In this document: positions 21,960 to 31,759 of the stretch, one piece after another
How positions within the stretch are numbered: the stretch's first letter is position 1
Layout of the letters: each line of letters opens with the position of its first letter
The notes under the pieces: generated by a model
What the model was told of the DNA's origin: nothing
What the model saw: only the letters and a program-made list of their open reading frames with translations
Database searches by the model: none
Made by a program: the position numbers and the translations under genes
DNA from: Crambe crambe
Lineage: Eukaryota > Porifera > Demospongiae > Poecilosclerida > Crambeidae
Direction of reading: 5' to 3'
NCBI GenBank assembly: GCA_963924555.1
Contig: OZ004582.1
Span: forward strand, 744,001 to 808,000
Length of the DNA: 64,000 bases

Positions 21960-22860
21960 ATCTATCTCAATCTATTTTTAAAATTAATAATGGATATGTG
22001 CTATCAACTTTGGGAGTTTCTCCAGCTCGTTGACTAGGCTTGAATAAAATATTGAGGTATGCCAAAGAATCAGGGAATAATGCTGGAATAATAGGGAACA
22101 TTTTTGGGAATTGTAGGCCAAAATTCTGTATGCGTTATAAATTCAACTGGAGTACAACTTTGCAAACAATATTATGGTGGAACAGACATAAATCTGAACT
22201 TCCCCTTTGGTCTTTACTTATTCAACCATAAGCTGCTGCAGCAGAGAGTTTGTTTTTTCTTTCAGAAAACAGTTTTAAAGAGCAACAAACTCTTGCTCTA
22301 GAAGACTATGTATGCATTCTCATTAAATTTTTAAAAGAAAAATTAAGAATAATGGGCAAGAATAATAGGTAACAGAATAATAGGGAAAAATTTTAGCATA
22401 ACTTATTCAACCCTATCGTTGACAACCTGTTGACAAGCCCATGTATATACTAGCATTGATGACAATGCCATTTTGCATGTGAGGGTATCGATCTTGAAGA
22501 AGTATAGTTGCTAGCTAGTCCAATGAAATTCAAAAAAAAAAGAAAAAAAAAGAAACTAACAATGCAGCTTATTTATAGCATCAACAGGATCCTTGAAATT
22601 GTATTCAGTGTGTTCGGGCACAGGTGGTACCATTACAATTATGAGCTAGAGCCAAAATCGAAATAATGTGGCCTGAACCCATCCGTGATATTGATCTAGA
22701 GCATGTATATAGGAGCAGAGTTCAACAGAACACGATAATACAATATATAATTATGTCGACAATGTATAATTATGTCGATAATGTGTCAGAGAGAACCTAC
22801 CAATGGGAACCGTTAGCACGAGGTTAAAAATAATTGTGTAATGAAGTCAAATTAAATTGT
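21960..22860. other. No recognisable gene; A-rich tract at 22528-22555
   Basis: Short frames only. A purine tract of A and G lies around 22530. Nothing with terminal repeats was seen before the fold-back element that starts at 22862. Confidence 0.45.
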
Positions 22861-22861
22861 A

Positions 22862-23610
22862 ACAAGTAAGGGAAAAAACATTTTAAAAAAATGAAAGGTG
22901 ATGTAGGGATGACAAAAAACAGTGTACAAAAAAATAAAGAAACAAGGGAAGAAATTGTGGAAAGAAAAAGGTTTGACTTATTACAATCCCTACATCAAGC
23001 CTGTGAATGGAATTATGGTAGCTAATTGACATCTACCAAAATAGCTACTGGCATCTGACTATAATATTGAAACCTCCCTAATAATAGAATATTAGAGGCT
23101 CTCCCCTCTTTCAGAGGTGAAATCATTACCAGTCACTCTTAGCATGCTTTAGGTTGTTGAGACTGTCCTTTCAGTACCCTTTATCAGAGGTTGAAATGAG
23201 TAGCTACATTCAATTGTACCAGTGAATTAAATGAATCATGAATTATGCAATTGTTCATAGTTATGCAGCCTTTTTGGTAATGAAAACAATTGAGTGTGAA
23301 AATTGAATGAATCAATGGGAAGGTGGGATGACTGTACGTATACACTCCATGTAATCAGAGCATAGATAAGACATTATTGTACAGGAAGAGAAGGTGGAGG
23401 AAGAGTAGAAGGTAGGGGAAGAGTATAATAGTCTAAGTAACTATAGCTAGCTACGTACAATAATTCCATTCATAGGCTTGATGTAGGGATGATAAGTCAA
23501 AACTTTTTCTTTCCACAATTTCTTCCCTTGTTTCTTTATTTTTTTGTACACTGTTTTTTGTCATCCCTACATCACCTTTCATTTTTTTAAATGTTTTTTC
23601 CCTTACTTGT
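22862..23610. mobile_element. Fold-back element with about 150-bp arms
   Basis: The left arm (22862-23015) reads ACAAGTAAGGGAAAAAACAT, GATGTAGGGATGACAAAAAA, AACAAGGGAAGAAATTGTGG, and the right arm (23462-23610) is its reverse complement with few changes (CCACAATTTCTTCCCTTGTT, TTTTTTGTCATCCCTACATC). The 445-bp centre is unrelated AT-rich sequence. Both arms contain two outward copies of ATGTAGGGAT, shared with the elements at 41.5 and 53.3 kb. Non-coding. Confidence 0.9.
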
Positions 23611-24700
23611 TTTCTCTCTTTTTTTAAATTAAATTTTTAGCACTAGCTCCCCTGCTTAAGTCCTTGGTAGCTACATGTCAAAGGGTGGACTAGCTACATA
23701 TATAAGATCATGAAACTTTGAGGAGATTATTATGACAAATTGCTCCTTCCCCACATGCAGCGCATGTGGGGTATGAAATATAAATTTTGTACTTGGTAAC
23801 CATGGACAATCGACCACACAGCATGCATTATAAGCATGGTGTGATTGATTGCCCCTCTGTTAAAGAGGAAAGTGGCAATTCGACTGTTTCGCTCTATTTT
23901 TGGAGCTCTTCAGCATGGTGCAACCAAGTACATAGAACACATTCAGGTTTATAAAATTGTCTCAGTACTCTTCTAATCACTGTCAGAGCAGTCAAGTTCT
24001 CTGCCCTCCGCTTTAATTCATATGTACAAGTTAAATCAAAATGTTCGCACAATTAAATTTCATTTTTGATAGAATAACTGAATCTGACATAATAATGCCT
24101 TGCATTTTTGCATGAATAGCCAGCTGCAAACCTTGACATGCATGACCCTCCATAGGACTAATAGCTATCAAATGAAGTTGAATTTTCTCAGGAAACAGTA
24201 ATATAATTTTGGAGCCTGAAAGATTAAACACTGAAGAACAGTAAAAATGCATTAGCTATAGCTGTAAACCCGAGTTACTTGATGTGCATGAGCACAAACG
24301 TTAAATGCGAAATAAATTTTGCACGAATGGTTTGATTTTAACTTGTACTGTATGTTACCATACCAAGTTTTTTAGCCTGTGAGTCTGTGTTAAGTACTGT
24401 TGCCTATACAGTGCTCGTTGGGACTTTTACATATATCCATATCCATACATATACAGTTAAACTGGAAGTGAATGACATCTGGCCTATGTGTTAATGTGCG
24501 CCAGTACACTATAATGATGCCCAGTACTTCTTCCTTCAATCATATAAATAAGCTGGGAAGTGCCATTGTGGTGTTGCTCCTGGTGCTTATACACAGCAGG
24601 CTATACATGATGATGCTGTATAACAACTGGCATAATTGCCAAGTATACTTTGTGATGTGCAATAAGTAGCACTGACACACAATCATCATAGTGAAGGTAT
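23611..24700. other. No gene; short segment shared with 8.65 kb
   Basis: The block at about 23800-23930 (GGACAATCGACCAC, GATTGATTGCCCCTCT, TTTGGAGCTC) is repeated at about 8650-8740, so it is part of a dispersed repeat. No coding frame is convincing. The downstream end of the Helitron should lie here, but I could not identify a hairpin with a CTRR end. Confidence 0.5.
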
Positions 24701-24708
24701 TCAAGTAA

Positions 24709-25330
24709 TTATAAGACTGAGCATACGACTTCAAAGTGTTCAGAATGAAATCTTATGTACATTGCCTTTTGTGTGACATCATCACATGTGACATCATCAT
24801 ACATGGTTAGATTTATCCGGGAGGGGGGATATTTATGCCAATCATTTAAATTTTTAACAAATGAATATATTGGAGTATTTAGCAAATGTGCAAAAGCAAA
24901 CATTTCGATATCAGTACCCCAAGTGTTTATTTTGTCCATATTGGTTCTATTCAAGTAGTCATTAACACTTTTATAGCCATAGGTGCCCAAGAACCCAGGA
25001 ATTCTTTGCAAGTGTTCTATTATGGCCAAACGTACAGCTACATGATGTCTTTGAGTTCCCGTTACTATGTGGGAAAGACACCGAAACAGACAATTGCCAT
25101 CTGCTATAATTTTTTGCATCTTATCTGGACGTGTCAGAATTACATTGGCACCACCCCGACTTAATCCATTTTTGCAATGATATGGAATATTTAGTACACC
25201 ACATGCAACTTTTTGCCACTCTTCGTCCACTGAATGGAATCTACACTCTGGCCACTCTTCCTGTAATATTATGTTTCCATCTATGTGATTGCTTGTGGGA
25301 ATGCTGTTACCACTGCTATGGTCTGCTTTC
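24709..25330 (-). pseudogene. Second OTU-like domain of the Helitron protein
   Basis: After a frameshift around 25330-25360 the protein continues with EWPECRFHSVDEEWQKVACG, TRPDKMQKIIADGNCLFRCL (catalytic Asp and Cys in DGNC), HIVTGTQRHHVAVRLAIIEH, WGTDIEMFAFAHLLNTPIYS and RFHSEHFEVV (catalytic His). OTU domains are cysteine proteases that usually cleave ubiquitin. This copy is a tandem duplicate of the OTU domain that ends the upstream frame, and its three active-site residues look intact. A stop after VCSVL at 24709 is the probable natural C terminus. Confidence 0.8.
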
Positions 25331-27473
25331 TTTTCATCTGGTTCATTGGGTTTGAATTTATCAAAGGTTCAACAGCAAGAACAACCTCATAATGAGCTTG
25401 TGGGTGTCTTAGATACAGGGAATTTGATGCTAAGTCTGTTTTCACTGTCTTGTCTACGCTGCTAGGTTTGAACCTATCCCAGGTGTCTCTTTGTGTGTCA
25501 TAAGAGAATATGCATGTTTTTAGTAAGTGGGCAAGGGTTAGTAATTCAATATCAGTGCCCCACACACCAGTTTTGTCCATTCCACTGCCCTGTATGTATT
25601 CCCCAACAGTGGTGTATCTATCTTGAGAACGGCCCCTGATATGTCCTATAATAAGGAGAGCGATATCATGCATGTGCTGAATAATTTTTGTACGTAGCCT
25701 CTCATGTTGGGCTTGTGAACCCGTGATAATATAAGACAGAGATCGAAACATGCAATTTCCGTCTCCAACTATTGTCTTAATTTTATTCTTGTCTGGACAA
25801 GTGAGAGGCAAACTGCCACTACCTGGACTCGCTCCATTGCTTCTCTCAAACTGGAGACCAAGGGAGGCACAAGCATCGCGCTGCCATTGCTCATCGACTG
25901 AATGAAATTTGAAAGGCCATACCCTTTGTTCCAGCTGAGAGTTGATAGGATTGGCTTTGATAGGGTTGTCAACCCTTCTCTTCTTAGCATTGGGCTCAAT
26001 TTGTTCAGAAGTACCAGTAAGCTTGCGCTTGGAGCGAGTTCTTGGTGCTGGCACATCATACAGAGGAAGGTCTTTTCTATACATTTCCCTCAGTCTATTG
26101 ATTTCCATGATGCTTTTCCTATTGACCCTGATTGAGTCTTTGTCCAGAGAAATTAGGTGCAACCCAAGAAGCGATTTCACCCTTGAGAGTGCTACGTAAG
26201 CCATGCCATCAGCAAATACCTTGCTTGATAAGTCTATGATAGCACAATCCAAGGATAAACCTTGGCATTTGTGAATTGTAACTGCATAGGCAAGGATAAG
26301 GGGAAATTGCTCACGGTAGACAAAGTAATTTTTAATCACCATGAACTTTGTTTTTACCTTTTCAATATCACATGGATCATTGATGTGGTCAAATTGAACA
26401 GAGATACATCTTGCTGAGATTGCTATAACTGTGCCAATGGCTCCATTGACCAAACCTGTTTCTATATCAATGTTACGTCTCAGCATGACACGTGCACCAA
26501 CAGCTAGTTTCAGCACTGCTTCTAATCCTGCAGTGTTATTGCAGTCTTTGTTTAGTTTCTCTAGCTTCTCAGCTGCTTTCTTGTTCCACTTGCTTTTGCT
26601 CTTTGTTTCATCAACTTCGTCAGTGCACGATATTTTATATATTTCTGAGTCCAGGCTTCCAAGCATTTCATTGTTGACTTGTTCGCACTGCTCTCTGGTG
26701 GGGAAAAGACAGACAGTATTCATGTCTGAGTTCTTAAGATCACGAAAGAGTTCAGGTACAGAACGGTCAGTAACACGTTCTTGGAGTGTGCATAGTGTTT
26801 CCTCAGTTGGAGAACCTCGCCTCACACTGTCCAGCATTTGTGAGAACTCCCTGTCTTTCTTTTGTCTCTCGTATTTGATGGAACTTTTCCATATGTTCAC
26901 TGATGTCGTACAGCCAAGTTTGTGACATAGTGATTTTTTGGATATCATTTCAAACACAGGACTACCGGCTGCAACTGAACCTACAAATATAACATTTTTC
27001 CCACCGAACCAACTGTGTCCACCAAATAGTTCCTCAAGTCTCAGGTGCATGTATGCAAGGTTGAGACTGGAAACCATGGACACTTCATCTACAATAATCA
27101 TTTTGAGACCACGAAGCACGGTCTTCATTATTTTCTGTGAGGCTTTTGAAAGAGACCAGTAACCAGCCTCTTTGCCTTCATGTTCTATAGGCAATTGAAA
27201 GAGCCTATGGATGGTTACTCCACCAACATTGAAGGCAGCCAAACCAGTAGGTGCAGCAACTGCACACGTCAAATTATCAGACGTCCAAATGCCATCTATG
27301 AGCTGTTTCAGAGCTTCAATGAGAAACGATTTGCCAGTTCCTCCGACACCACTTATGAACATGCAAAGTGGTTCAAATTCACAATTACATTCGTCAGCTT
27401 CATGCTGTACTTGATGAAGGAGGTGGTCCTTTACACGTTCAAAGATCCTCCTCTGATCAGAATTCAACATCAT
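25281..27473 (-). CDS. Helitron PIF1-type helicase fused to OTU domain
   Basis: A 730-codon open frame. Residues about 35-60: Walker A GVGGTGKSFL; about 125: MIIVDEVSMVSSLN (Walker B); about 325-345: GARVMLRRNIDIETGLVNGA; about 405-440: LAYAVTIHKCQGLSLDCAII and VALSRVKSLLGLHL (motifs V and VI). Residues about 535-710 form an OTU domain: HSVDEQWQRDACASLGLQFE, GDGNCMFRSLSYIITGSQ (Asp, Cys), WGTDIELLTLAHLLKTC, YLRHPQAHYEVV (His). Between Walker B and motif IV the sequence VIFVGSVAAGSPVFEMI replaces the usual GDxxQLPPV block, so motif III is lost; a second shortening follows SSIKYERQKKD. The helicase probably cannot work although the frame is open. The upstream Rep part lies in other frames. Confidence 0.9.
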   Translation of the reverse strand: MMLNSDQRRIFERVKDHLLHQVQHEADECNCEFEPLCMFISGVGGTGKSFLIEALKQLIDGIWTSDNLTCAVAAPTGLAAFNVGGVTIHRLFQLPIEHEGKEAGYWSLSKASQKIMKTVLRGLKMIIVDEVSMVSSLNLAYMHLRLEELFGGHSWFGGKNVIFVGSVAAGSPVFEMISKKSLCHKLGCTTSVNIWKSSIKYERQKKDREFSQMLDSVRRGSPTEETLCTLQERVTDRSVPELFRDLKNSDMNTVCLFPTREQCEQVNNEMLGSLDSEIYKISCTDEVDETKSKSKWNKKAAEKLEKLNKDCNNTAGLEAVLKLAVGARVMLRRNIDIETGLVNGAIGTVIAISARCISVQFDHINDPCDIEKVKTKFMVIKNYFVYREQFPLILAYAVTIHKCQGLSLDCAIIDLSSKVFADGMAYVALSRVKSLLGLHLISLDKDSIRVNRKSIMEINRLREMYRKDLPLYDVPAPRTRSKRKLTGTSEQIEPNAKKRRVDNPIKANPINSQLEQRVWPFKFHSVDEQWQRDACASLGLQFERSNGASPGSGSLPLTCPDKNKIKTIVGDGNCMFRSLSYIITGSQAQHERLRTKIIQHMHDIALLIIGHIRGRSQDRYTTVGEYIQGSGMDKTGVWGTDIELLTLAHLLKTCIFSYDTQRDTWDRFKPSSVDKTVKTDLASNSLYLRHPQAHYEVVLAVEPLINSNPMNQMKRKQTIAVVTAFPQAIT

Positions 27474-28203
27474 GACTCTTTCTTGTAAGGTGGAGTTTAT
27501 CAGGCTTTTTGGCGTTCATGTGCAATGCATCCAGCATTGCTGACTTTGCCTGACCTAGCAACTCTGGTTCGTCATGATCTTCCTTGTTGGTTCCCTCATT
27601 ATCATTATTTGCCTCTCTTGCATCATTGATTTTCTTCAGAGCCTCCCGTGCTTTCAATATCTTCTGCAATCTAGAGTGATACTCTGAGCAGCTCTCATTG
27701 GAAGGTAAGAGGCGGTTGAATCTGGTTTTTCATTCTCCTGGAGCAAGGAAGCCTCATTTCTAAAGGGAACAAAAAGAAGTACGAGGGAATAATAGAAGTC
27801 TTCCCTCTCCTCTTCTTTGTTTGGATCATAGAGCTTGTGATTCACAAGTCTAATTGGCTACAAAGTCATGCAGGCAGACGTCCTCCAGATCAGCTGGTCT
27901 TTTGGGATAGTGGGTATTGAAGAGGTCATCCTCAAAGATGTCCTCACTCTCTGGATTGTTGTCTGCAATTTCCTGCAACACACTATGGTTTTTCAACCTG
28001 CGACTTCTCTTGTGAGGCATCTTGACACAGATCCACTTCACAGTGGTCGATTTTTCACATAGGTGATCACCTATTAATAAATCGCTGGCTTCATATAAGC
28101 CACATTCTCGAGAGCGGAGGGCTCTCACACCAAAGCTCCACAAACGACTGTAGACACTCTTGTTATCACTTACCTCATTCCATACTTCCTGCAGGTGCTT
28201 CTT
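27457..28203 (-). pseudogene. Helitron Rep-helicase linker, three frames
   Basis: Three overlapping frames carry the region between Rep and helicase: LQEVWNEV-type start, RALRSRECGLYEASDLLIGD and TVKWICVKMPHKRSRRLKNH (28143-27990), DLFNTHYPKRPADLEDVCLH (27935-27870), KEEEREDFYYSLVLLFVPFR (27820-27760) and LKAREALKKINDAREANNDN (27650-27590). PKRPxxLExxCLxxFVA and the FYYSLVLLFVPFR motif are conserved in Helitron proteins just before the helicase. Shifts at about 27847, 27660 and 27490 break the polyprotein. Confidence 0.75.
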
Positions 28204-29121
28204 TCAGCTTTGGTAACATAGGCAGTGACATAATAGCTGAGGACTCGGCCACAAACTGTCAATGTTAGCCTTCCACAGCAACAAAAGAAGGGGATTATAA
28301 TCATTCACCCTTGTCTCGGACTCTGTCCGTGGGAGCTGATAAATTTTTTGGCGCTTTTTGAGCTTTTCTTCCACACAATGTAGCACTGCATTTTCACAGG
28401 GCTCACGAGGAAAATTGAATTTGCAAGTGGTTGTATAGATAGAACCACGCTTGACTCGTCGTCTGCAATAAGCACTGCACTTGTGCATTTGGTATCTCGT
28501 GACCAGTGAATTCAGTTCAGGATTACTTTCCTTTTCTGGGATGTGGCAAGTAATTCTTTCCTGAATCCAGGCCAGGATTTTGTCTGGATCGTCCTTACCA
28601 ATCACAGGTGCATCATGTATCCACAAAAGTACGTGGAAATGGGGAGCACCACGTGCTTGGTACTCTTTTTTCCAAAAGTAATGGTCTACACAGCCCAAAA
28701 CCTCACCTTTGATCAACACTTTTTGGAAGAAAGCATGAAATTTGTGCGAAAACTGCCTAGAGACAGAAACAGGGTCCTCTGTGCATAGCTTTTCTATATT
28801 GTAACTATCAGACACATCATTCAAAGACCTGAGATAGCTTACAATGTCATAAGATTCATACTCGGCACAGCTGAATGTGAGGAAGAGAGTTGGTGAACCG
28901 TATTCGCGTACCATACACCTCAGATCACTCTGCCGCACATACCAATACTGCTTTGTGCCACGGACTGACTGAAGCATAGTGGATAAATTGGATTCCAGGT
29001 GTTCGTCATTTGCTCCCACCTTGTCCAATAAGTTGCCAATGGTCATTGAGTATGATTTTGAAGATTTCAGTAGGTTGTAAACACCCGCTGAAATTTCCCT
29101 CATTTCTTTCTGCCAAAGCAA
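28204..29121 (-). CDS. Helitron Rep (HUH) endonuclease domain
   Basis: About 305 codons. The N-terminal part reads VRGTKQYWYVRQSDLRCMVR, EYGSPTLFLTFSCAEYESYD (helitron-like N-terminal domain), followed by YFWKKEYQARGAPHFHVLLW, where HFH is the metal-binding HUH motif, and MHKCSAYCRRRVKRG, a Cys-rich stretch. The frame ends in a shift just before the second tyrosine block, which is still readable in the next frame as SYYVTAYVTKAE (about 28235-28205), the Y2 nucleophile motif. Rep nicks single-stranded DNA for rolling-circle transposition. The frameshift separates HUH from Y2, so this copy is inactive. Confidence 0.85.
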   Translation of the reverse strand: MLWQKEMREISAGVYNLLKSSKSYSMTIGNLLDKVGANDEHLESNLSTMLQSVRGTKQYWYVRQSDLRCMVREYGSPTLFLTFSCAEYESYDIVSYLRSLNDVSDSYNIEKLCTEDPVSVSRQFSHKFHAFFQKVLIKGEVLGCVDHYFWKKEYQARGAPHFHVLLWIHDAPVIGKDDPDKILAWIQERITCHIPEKESNPELNSLVTRYQMHKCSAYCRRRVKRGSIYTTTCKFNFPREPCENAVLHCVEEKLKKRQKIYQLPRTESETRVNDYNPLLLLLWKANIDSLWPSPQLLCHCLCYQS

Positions 29122-29158
29122 GTAAAATATGTAGCGAGGCTCTTTTCTGAATCGAGCC

Positions 29159-29974
29159 CTAGCCCTTTATATATTCGCTGTGGGAAATTTTCACACTGCG
29201 AGGGTGATACTTTCCAAACTTTCCATCTGGGAAAAGTGTTGGAAAACACATAACATCAAGGAACTTTTGACGATTGTCTAAAGGTTCCTCCTCAACGTGC
29301 AAAAGCTTATACTGTTCTATGTCAGAATCAGTATTCAGCTTGTTGTTCAAATTTCTTATCGTGTAACATTGCAATCCAGATATGTCATTATCTGAAGCTT
29401 TCTCAAGCATAGTGCTAGAAGCGTTACTTACTACTTCTATGACTTCCTTGAGTGTTGTGTCTAGAGAACTGTCATCTACGTCTTTGTAAAGCCAGTTGAT
29501 TTGTCTGAGCTTCTCTACAGCTCCCTTGATATCTTTGACATTCACAAGGCTGCGCCACACCATTTTGTTGGTGGTAGGCTTACCATTGACTATGATATAG
29601 AGTTCAGGACTGGCTAGAGATGTAACTGGATGGTTAACCTGATCTAAAGTCTCTAGGGTCTTTCCCAGAGGCAAAGGAAGGAAGAACATTGTACCCTTGC
29701 ATGCCTGTAATGAGTTGTATGTGGGTACTTTATTTGTGTAAGTGCCTAACCTAACAACAGTTTGATAACTTTTGGCACGTTGAATGAACTGCTTACTCAA
29801 GCAATCCAAATTTTTCAGCTCTTCTGGAATGGGAATCACCTCTAAACCATTGAGCACACAGCGTGGTGGCATTTTATCATGTTTCATACTAGATTTACAG
29901 TAGTTGCACATGAAATGTGTCTCATCTGCAGCTTGTTTGTTGTCTCTTAGCATAACTGTTTCAGCGCAGGCCAC
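29159..29974 (-). CDS. DUF6570-like region of the Helitron
   Basis: About 271 codons with FMCNYCKSSMKHDKMPPRCV (a CxxC plus Cys zinc-binding-like start), LNGLEVIPIPEELKNLDCLS, FIQRAKSYQTVVRLGTYTNK and SLQACKGTMFFLPLPLGKT. These are the hallmarks of DUF6570, which precedes the Rep domain in many Helitrons. It ends LFPDGKFGKYHPRSVKISHS, the usual approach to the Rep N terminus, then shifts frame into the next segment. The upstream repeat protein overlaps it by 28 bases in another frame and is probably the same polyprotein. Confidence 0.75.
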   Translation of the reverse strand: MACAETVMLRDNKQAADETHFMCNYCKSSMKHDKMPPRCVLNGLEVIPIPEELKNLDCLSKQFIQRAKSYQTVVRLGTYTNKVPTYNSLQACKGTMFFLPLPLGKTLETLDQVNHPVTSLASPELYIIVNGKPTTNKMVWRSLVNVKDIKGAVEKLRQINWLYKDVDDSSLDTTLKEVIEVVSNASSTMLEKASDNDISGLQCYTIRNLNNKLNTDSDIEQYKLLHVEEEPLDNRQKFLDVMCFPTLFPDGKFGKYHPRSVKISHSEYIKG

Positions 29975-31758
29975 ACAGTGTCTCCCAATCTATTTGAGAA
30001 ATTAACTTTGGTTACATTTCTGCGCTGATGTAGCTGCTGACAACTACAGCATGGATTTTGAGGATAGTCCTCAACTGCCTTTTGATACTCAGCTATTAGC
30101 CCAGCATGAGTGATCTGAAGATGCAATTCTAGATCTCTCCTTCTCAGGACTGAGTGTGCTGTTTCAGTAAGCTCATGAGTTGTTTCCACGTCATTACTCA
30201 AAAGAGAGTCAAAATCACCATCTAAATTGTTCATTAGAAAGGCAAAGTCACCAGACTTGAGTGCTTCATCAAGCTTAGATACGCTGCGCAGGCTATTAAT
30301 AGCTACATACACAGCACGTATTAAAGAACGCAAAATAGGATAATGGGTGGCAGCTGATCTCAAAATCCTAAGTCTGCTTTTGCATTCTGTACCCATGTAA
30401 CAAAGCAAGCTGTGCCCTTTAAGTTCTCTAGATTGACCACTTACAGCCTTACTATAATGGTAGTTTGGACAACTACCATCAATATTGTCCAAAACTCGTG
30501 ACAGTTCATGAATCGGGTTCTCAAACTCTGACATATCACTACTAACAGTACTCTCAGAAACATTCTCTTCTTGCCTACATATCCCACTTTGGTCTATAGT
30601 CAAAATATCAGGTCTTTTTGCAAAGAGGTATGCAGAATCATAGAAGTAGGGCTCACTGTGAGCCGAGTGCAAACCCTCACCAAAGTCTGCCCTTCCTTTG
30701 ATCTTAAGTCCATTTATATATCTGACAGCTTTGAGCAAGGCACCAACATATTGCTTGCGTATCTGTATAGCTTTGCATACTACTCTCTGCGCTGCCAGAT
30801 TAGAAATTGCAGTCTTGCGATTGCCTTTTGAAATCTTATTGCATGCACAGGTATGCTCCTTTTCAAAAGTGTCTATTAGGTTGGACAACAATCCAGTATT
30901 GCGCATCAGATTTTTCTTTATCTTGTGCACATAAAAGAGTTTAGTCAGTGGCTTTAGTTCTGCTAATTCATACTTCCGTCTCTCATTAGCACAAATGTAG
31001 CCCCTGTTCTTAGCATAGTATTTTAATAACAGCTTTTGCCTTCTTTGAATATCCAGCTTGAGCAGCAACTTTCCTTGATTCAGAGTTGGATCTATAGTAG
31101 GCATGATTAGCTGCTTTGATTTTGTCACTGTTTTGTTGGTATCTTTTCTCTTCAGAGAGCAGAGACGGTCTTTATTTTTTTGATAATGAGCATTCAGTTT
31201 AGATTTAATGGAAATTTCATGCTTTTGGTTCATTTTATATTTGAGGGCATCCTGATTCTTTTCATAATACTGTTTAGATTTTAATTTGATGTCATCTTTG
31301 TTATTTTCATAATATTTGTTGAATTCAGATTTCCTAGCATCTTTGTTCTTTTCATAATGTAGTTTAAATTTAGATTTCATGGCGTCTTTGTTTTTTTCAT
31401 AATTTTGCTTAGATCTAGATTTTGCAGCATCTTTGTTCTTTTCATAATTTTGTTTAGACTTAGATTTTATGGCATCTTTGTTCTTTTCATAATGTAGTTT
31501 AAATTTAGATTTCATGGCGTCTTTGTTTTTTTCATAATTTTGCTTAGATCTAGATTTTGCAGCATCTTTGTTCTTTTCATAATTTTGTTTAGACTTAGAT
31601 TTTATGGCATCTTTGTTCTTTTCATAATTGTGTTTAGATTTTGATTTCATGGTATCCCTGTGTTTATCATGGTACTGTTTCATTGTGGACTTTTCTGCAG
31701 CTTTATTCATTTCATACCTCTTTTTTCGCTGTGCCCTCTTTTTTTTTGCTGAAGCCAT
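29947..31758 (-). CDS. Helitron N-terminal Lys-rich repeat protein
   Basis: 603 codons. Residues 1-15 are basic (MASAKKKRAQRKKRYEMNK). Residues about 20-190 are about a dozen 14-residue repeats of the type KSKSKQNYEKNKDA, predicted helical and strongly positive. Residues about 220-600 are non-repetitive with Cys/His pairs (HTCACN, CSCQQLHQRRN at the end). Comparable basic repeats followed by a Cys-rich stretch begin many large Helitron proteins, where nucleic-acid binding is the obvious suggestion but is not demonstrated. The ATG at 31758 follows an in-frame stop region and precedes AT-rich non-coding DNA. The frame is open, while the downstream domains lie in other frames. Confidence 0.75.
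   Translation of the reverse strand: MASAKKKRAQRKKRYEMNKAAEKSTMKQYHDKHRDTMKSKSKHNYEKNKDAIKSKSKQNYEKNKDAAKSRSKQNYEKNKDAMKSKFKLHYEKNKDAIKSKSKQNYEKNKDAAKSRSKQNYEKNKDAMKSKFKLHYEKNKDARKSEFNKYYENNKDDIKLKSKQYYEKNQDALKYKMNQKHEISIKSKLNAHYQKNKDRLCSLKRKDTNKTVTKSKQLIMPTIDPTLNQGKLLLKLDIQRRQKLLLKYYAKNRGYICANERRKYELAELKPLTKLFYVHKIKKNLMRNTGLLSNLIDTFEKEHTCACNKISKGNRKTAISNLAAQRVVCKAIQIRKQYVGALLKAVRYINGLKIKGRADFGEGLHSAHSEPYFYDSAYLFAKRPDILTIDQSGICRQEENVSESTVSSDMSEFENPIHELSRVLDNIDGSCPNYHYSKAVSGQSRELKGHSLLCYMGTECKSRLRILRSAATHYPILRSLIRAVYVAINSLRSVSKLDEALKSGDFAFLMNNLDGDFDSLLSNDVETTHELTETAHSVLRRRDLELHLQITHAGLIAEYQKAVEDYPQNPCCSCQQLHQRRNVTKVNFSNRLGDTVWPALKQLC
31190..31690 (-). repeat. 42-bp coding tandem repeat, with 126-bp higher order
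   Basis: Within the Helitron N-terminal gene, about 12 units of 42 bp. A block of three units (126 bp) at about 31350-31475 is repeated almost exactly at about 31476-31601, showing recent unequal exchange on top of the older 42-bp array. The period preserves the reading frame. Confidence 0.9.
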
Positions 31759-31759
31759 A

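Larger units (their letters stand above)
24709..31758 (-). mobile_element. Helitron-type element, minus strand
   Basis: Five or six consecutive minus-strand frames read as one rolling-circle transposon: a Lys-rich repeat protein with Cys-rich end, DUF6570 region, Rep/HUH-Y2 domain, PIF1-type helicase and two OTU-like domains. The order Rep before helicase before OTU is that of animal Helitrons and Helitron2/Helentron-like elements. The frames are joined by single-base shifts, so the copy is dead but recent. Termini were not identified; the interval given is only the coding span. Confidence 0.85.

Noticed and set aside
23611..24708. Helitron 3' terminus
   Set aside because: I looked for a hairpin followed by a CTRR-type end in minus orientation below 24709 and for a TC start above 31760, and found no convincing candidate. 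Genome-wide alignment of copies is needed.
26431..26925. 164-codon plus-strand open frame
   Set aside because: Exactly antisense to the Helitron helicase; Ser/Leu-rich shadow.
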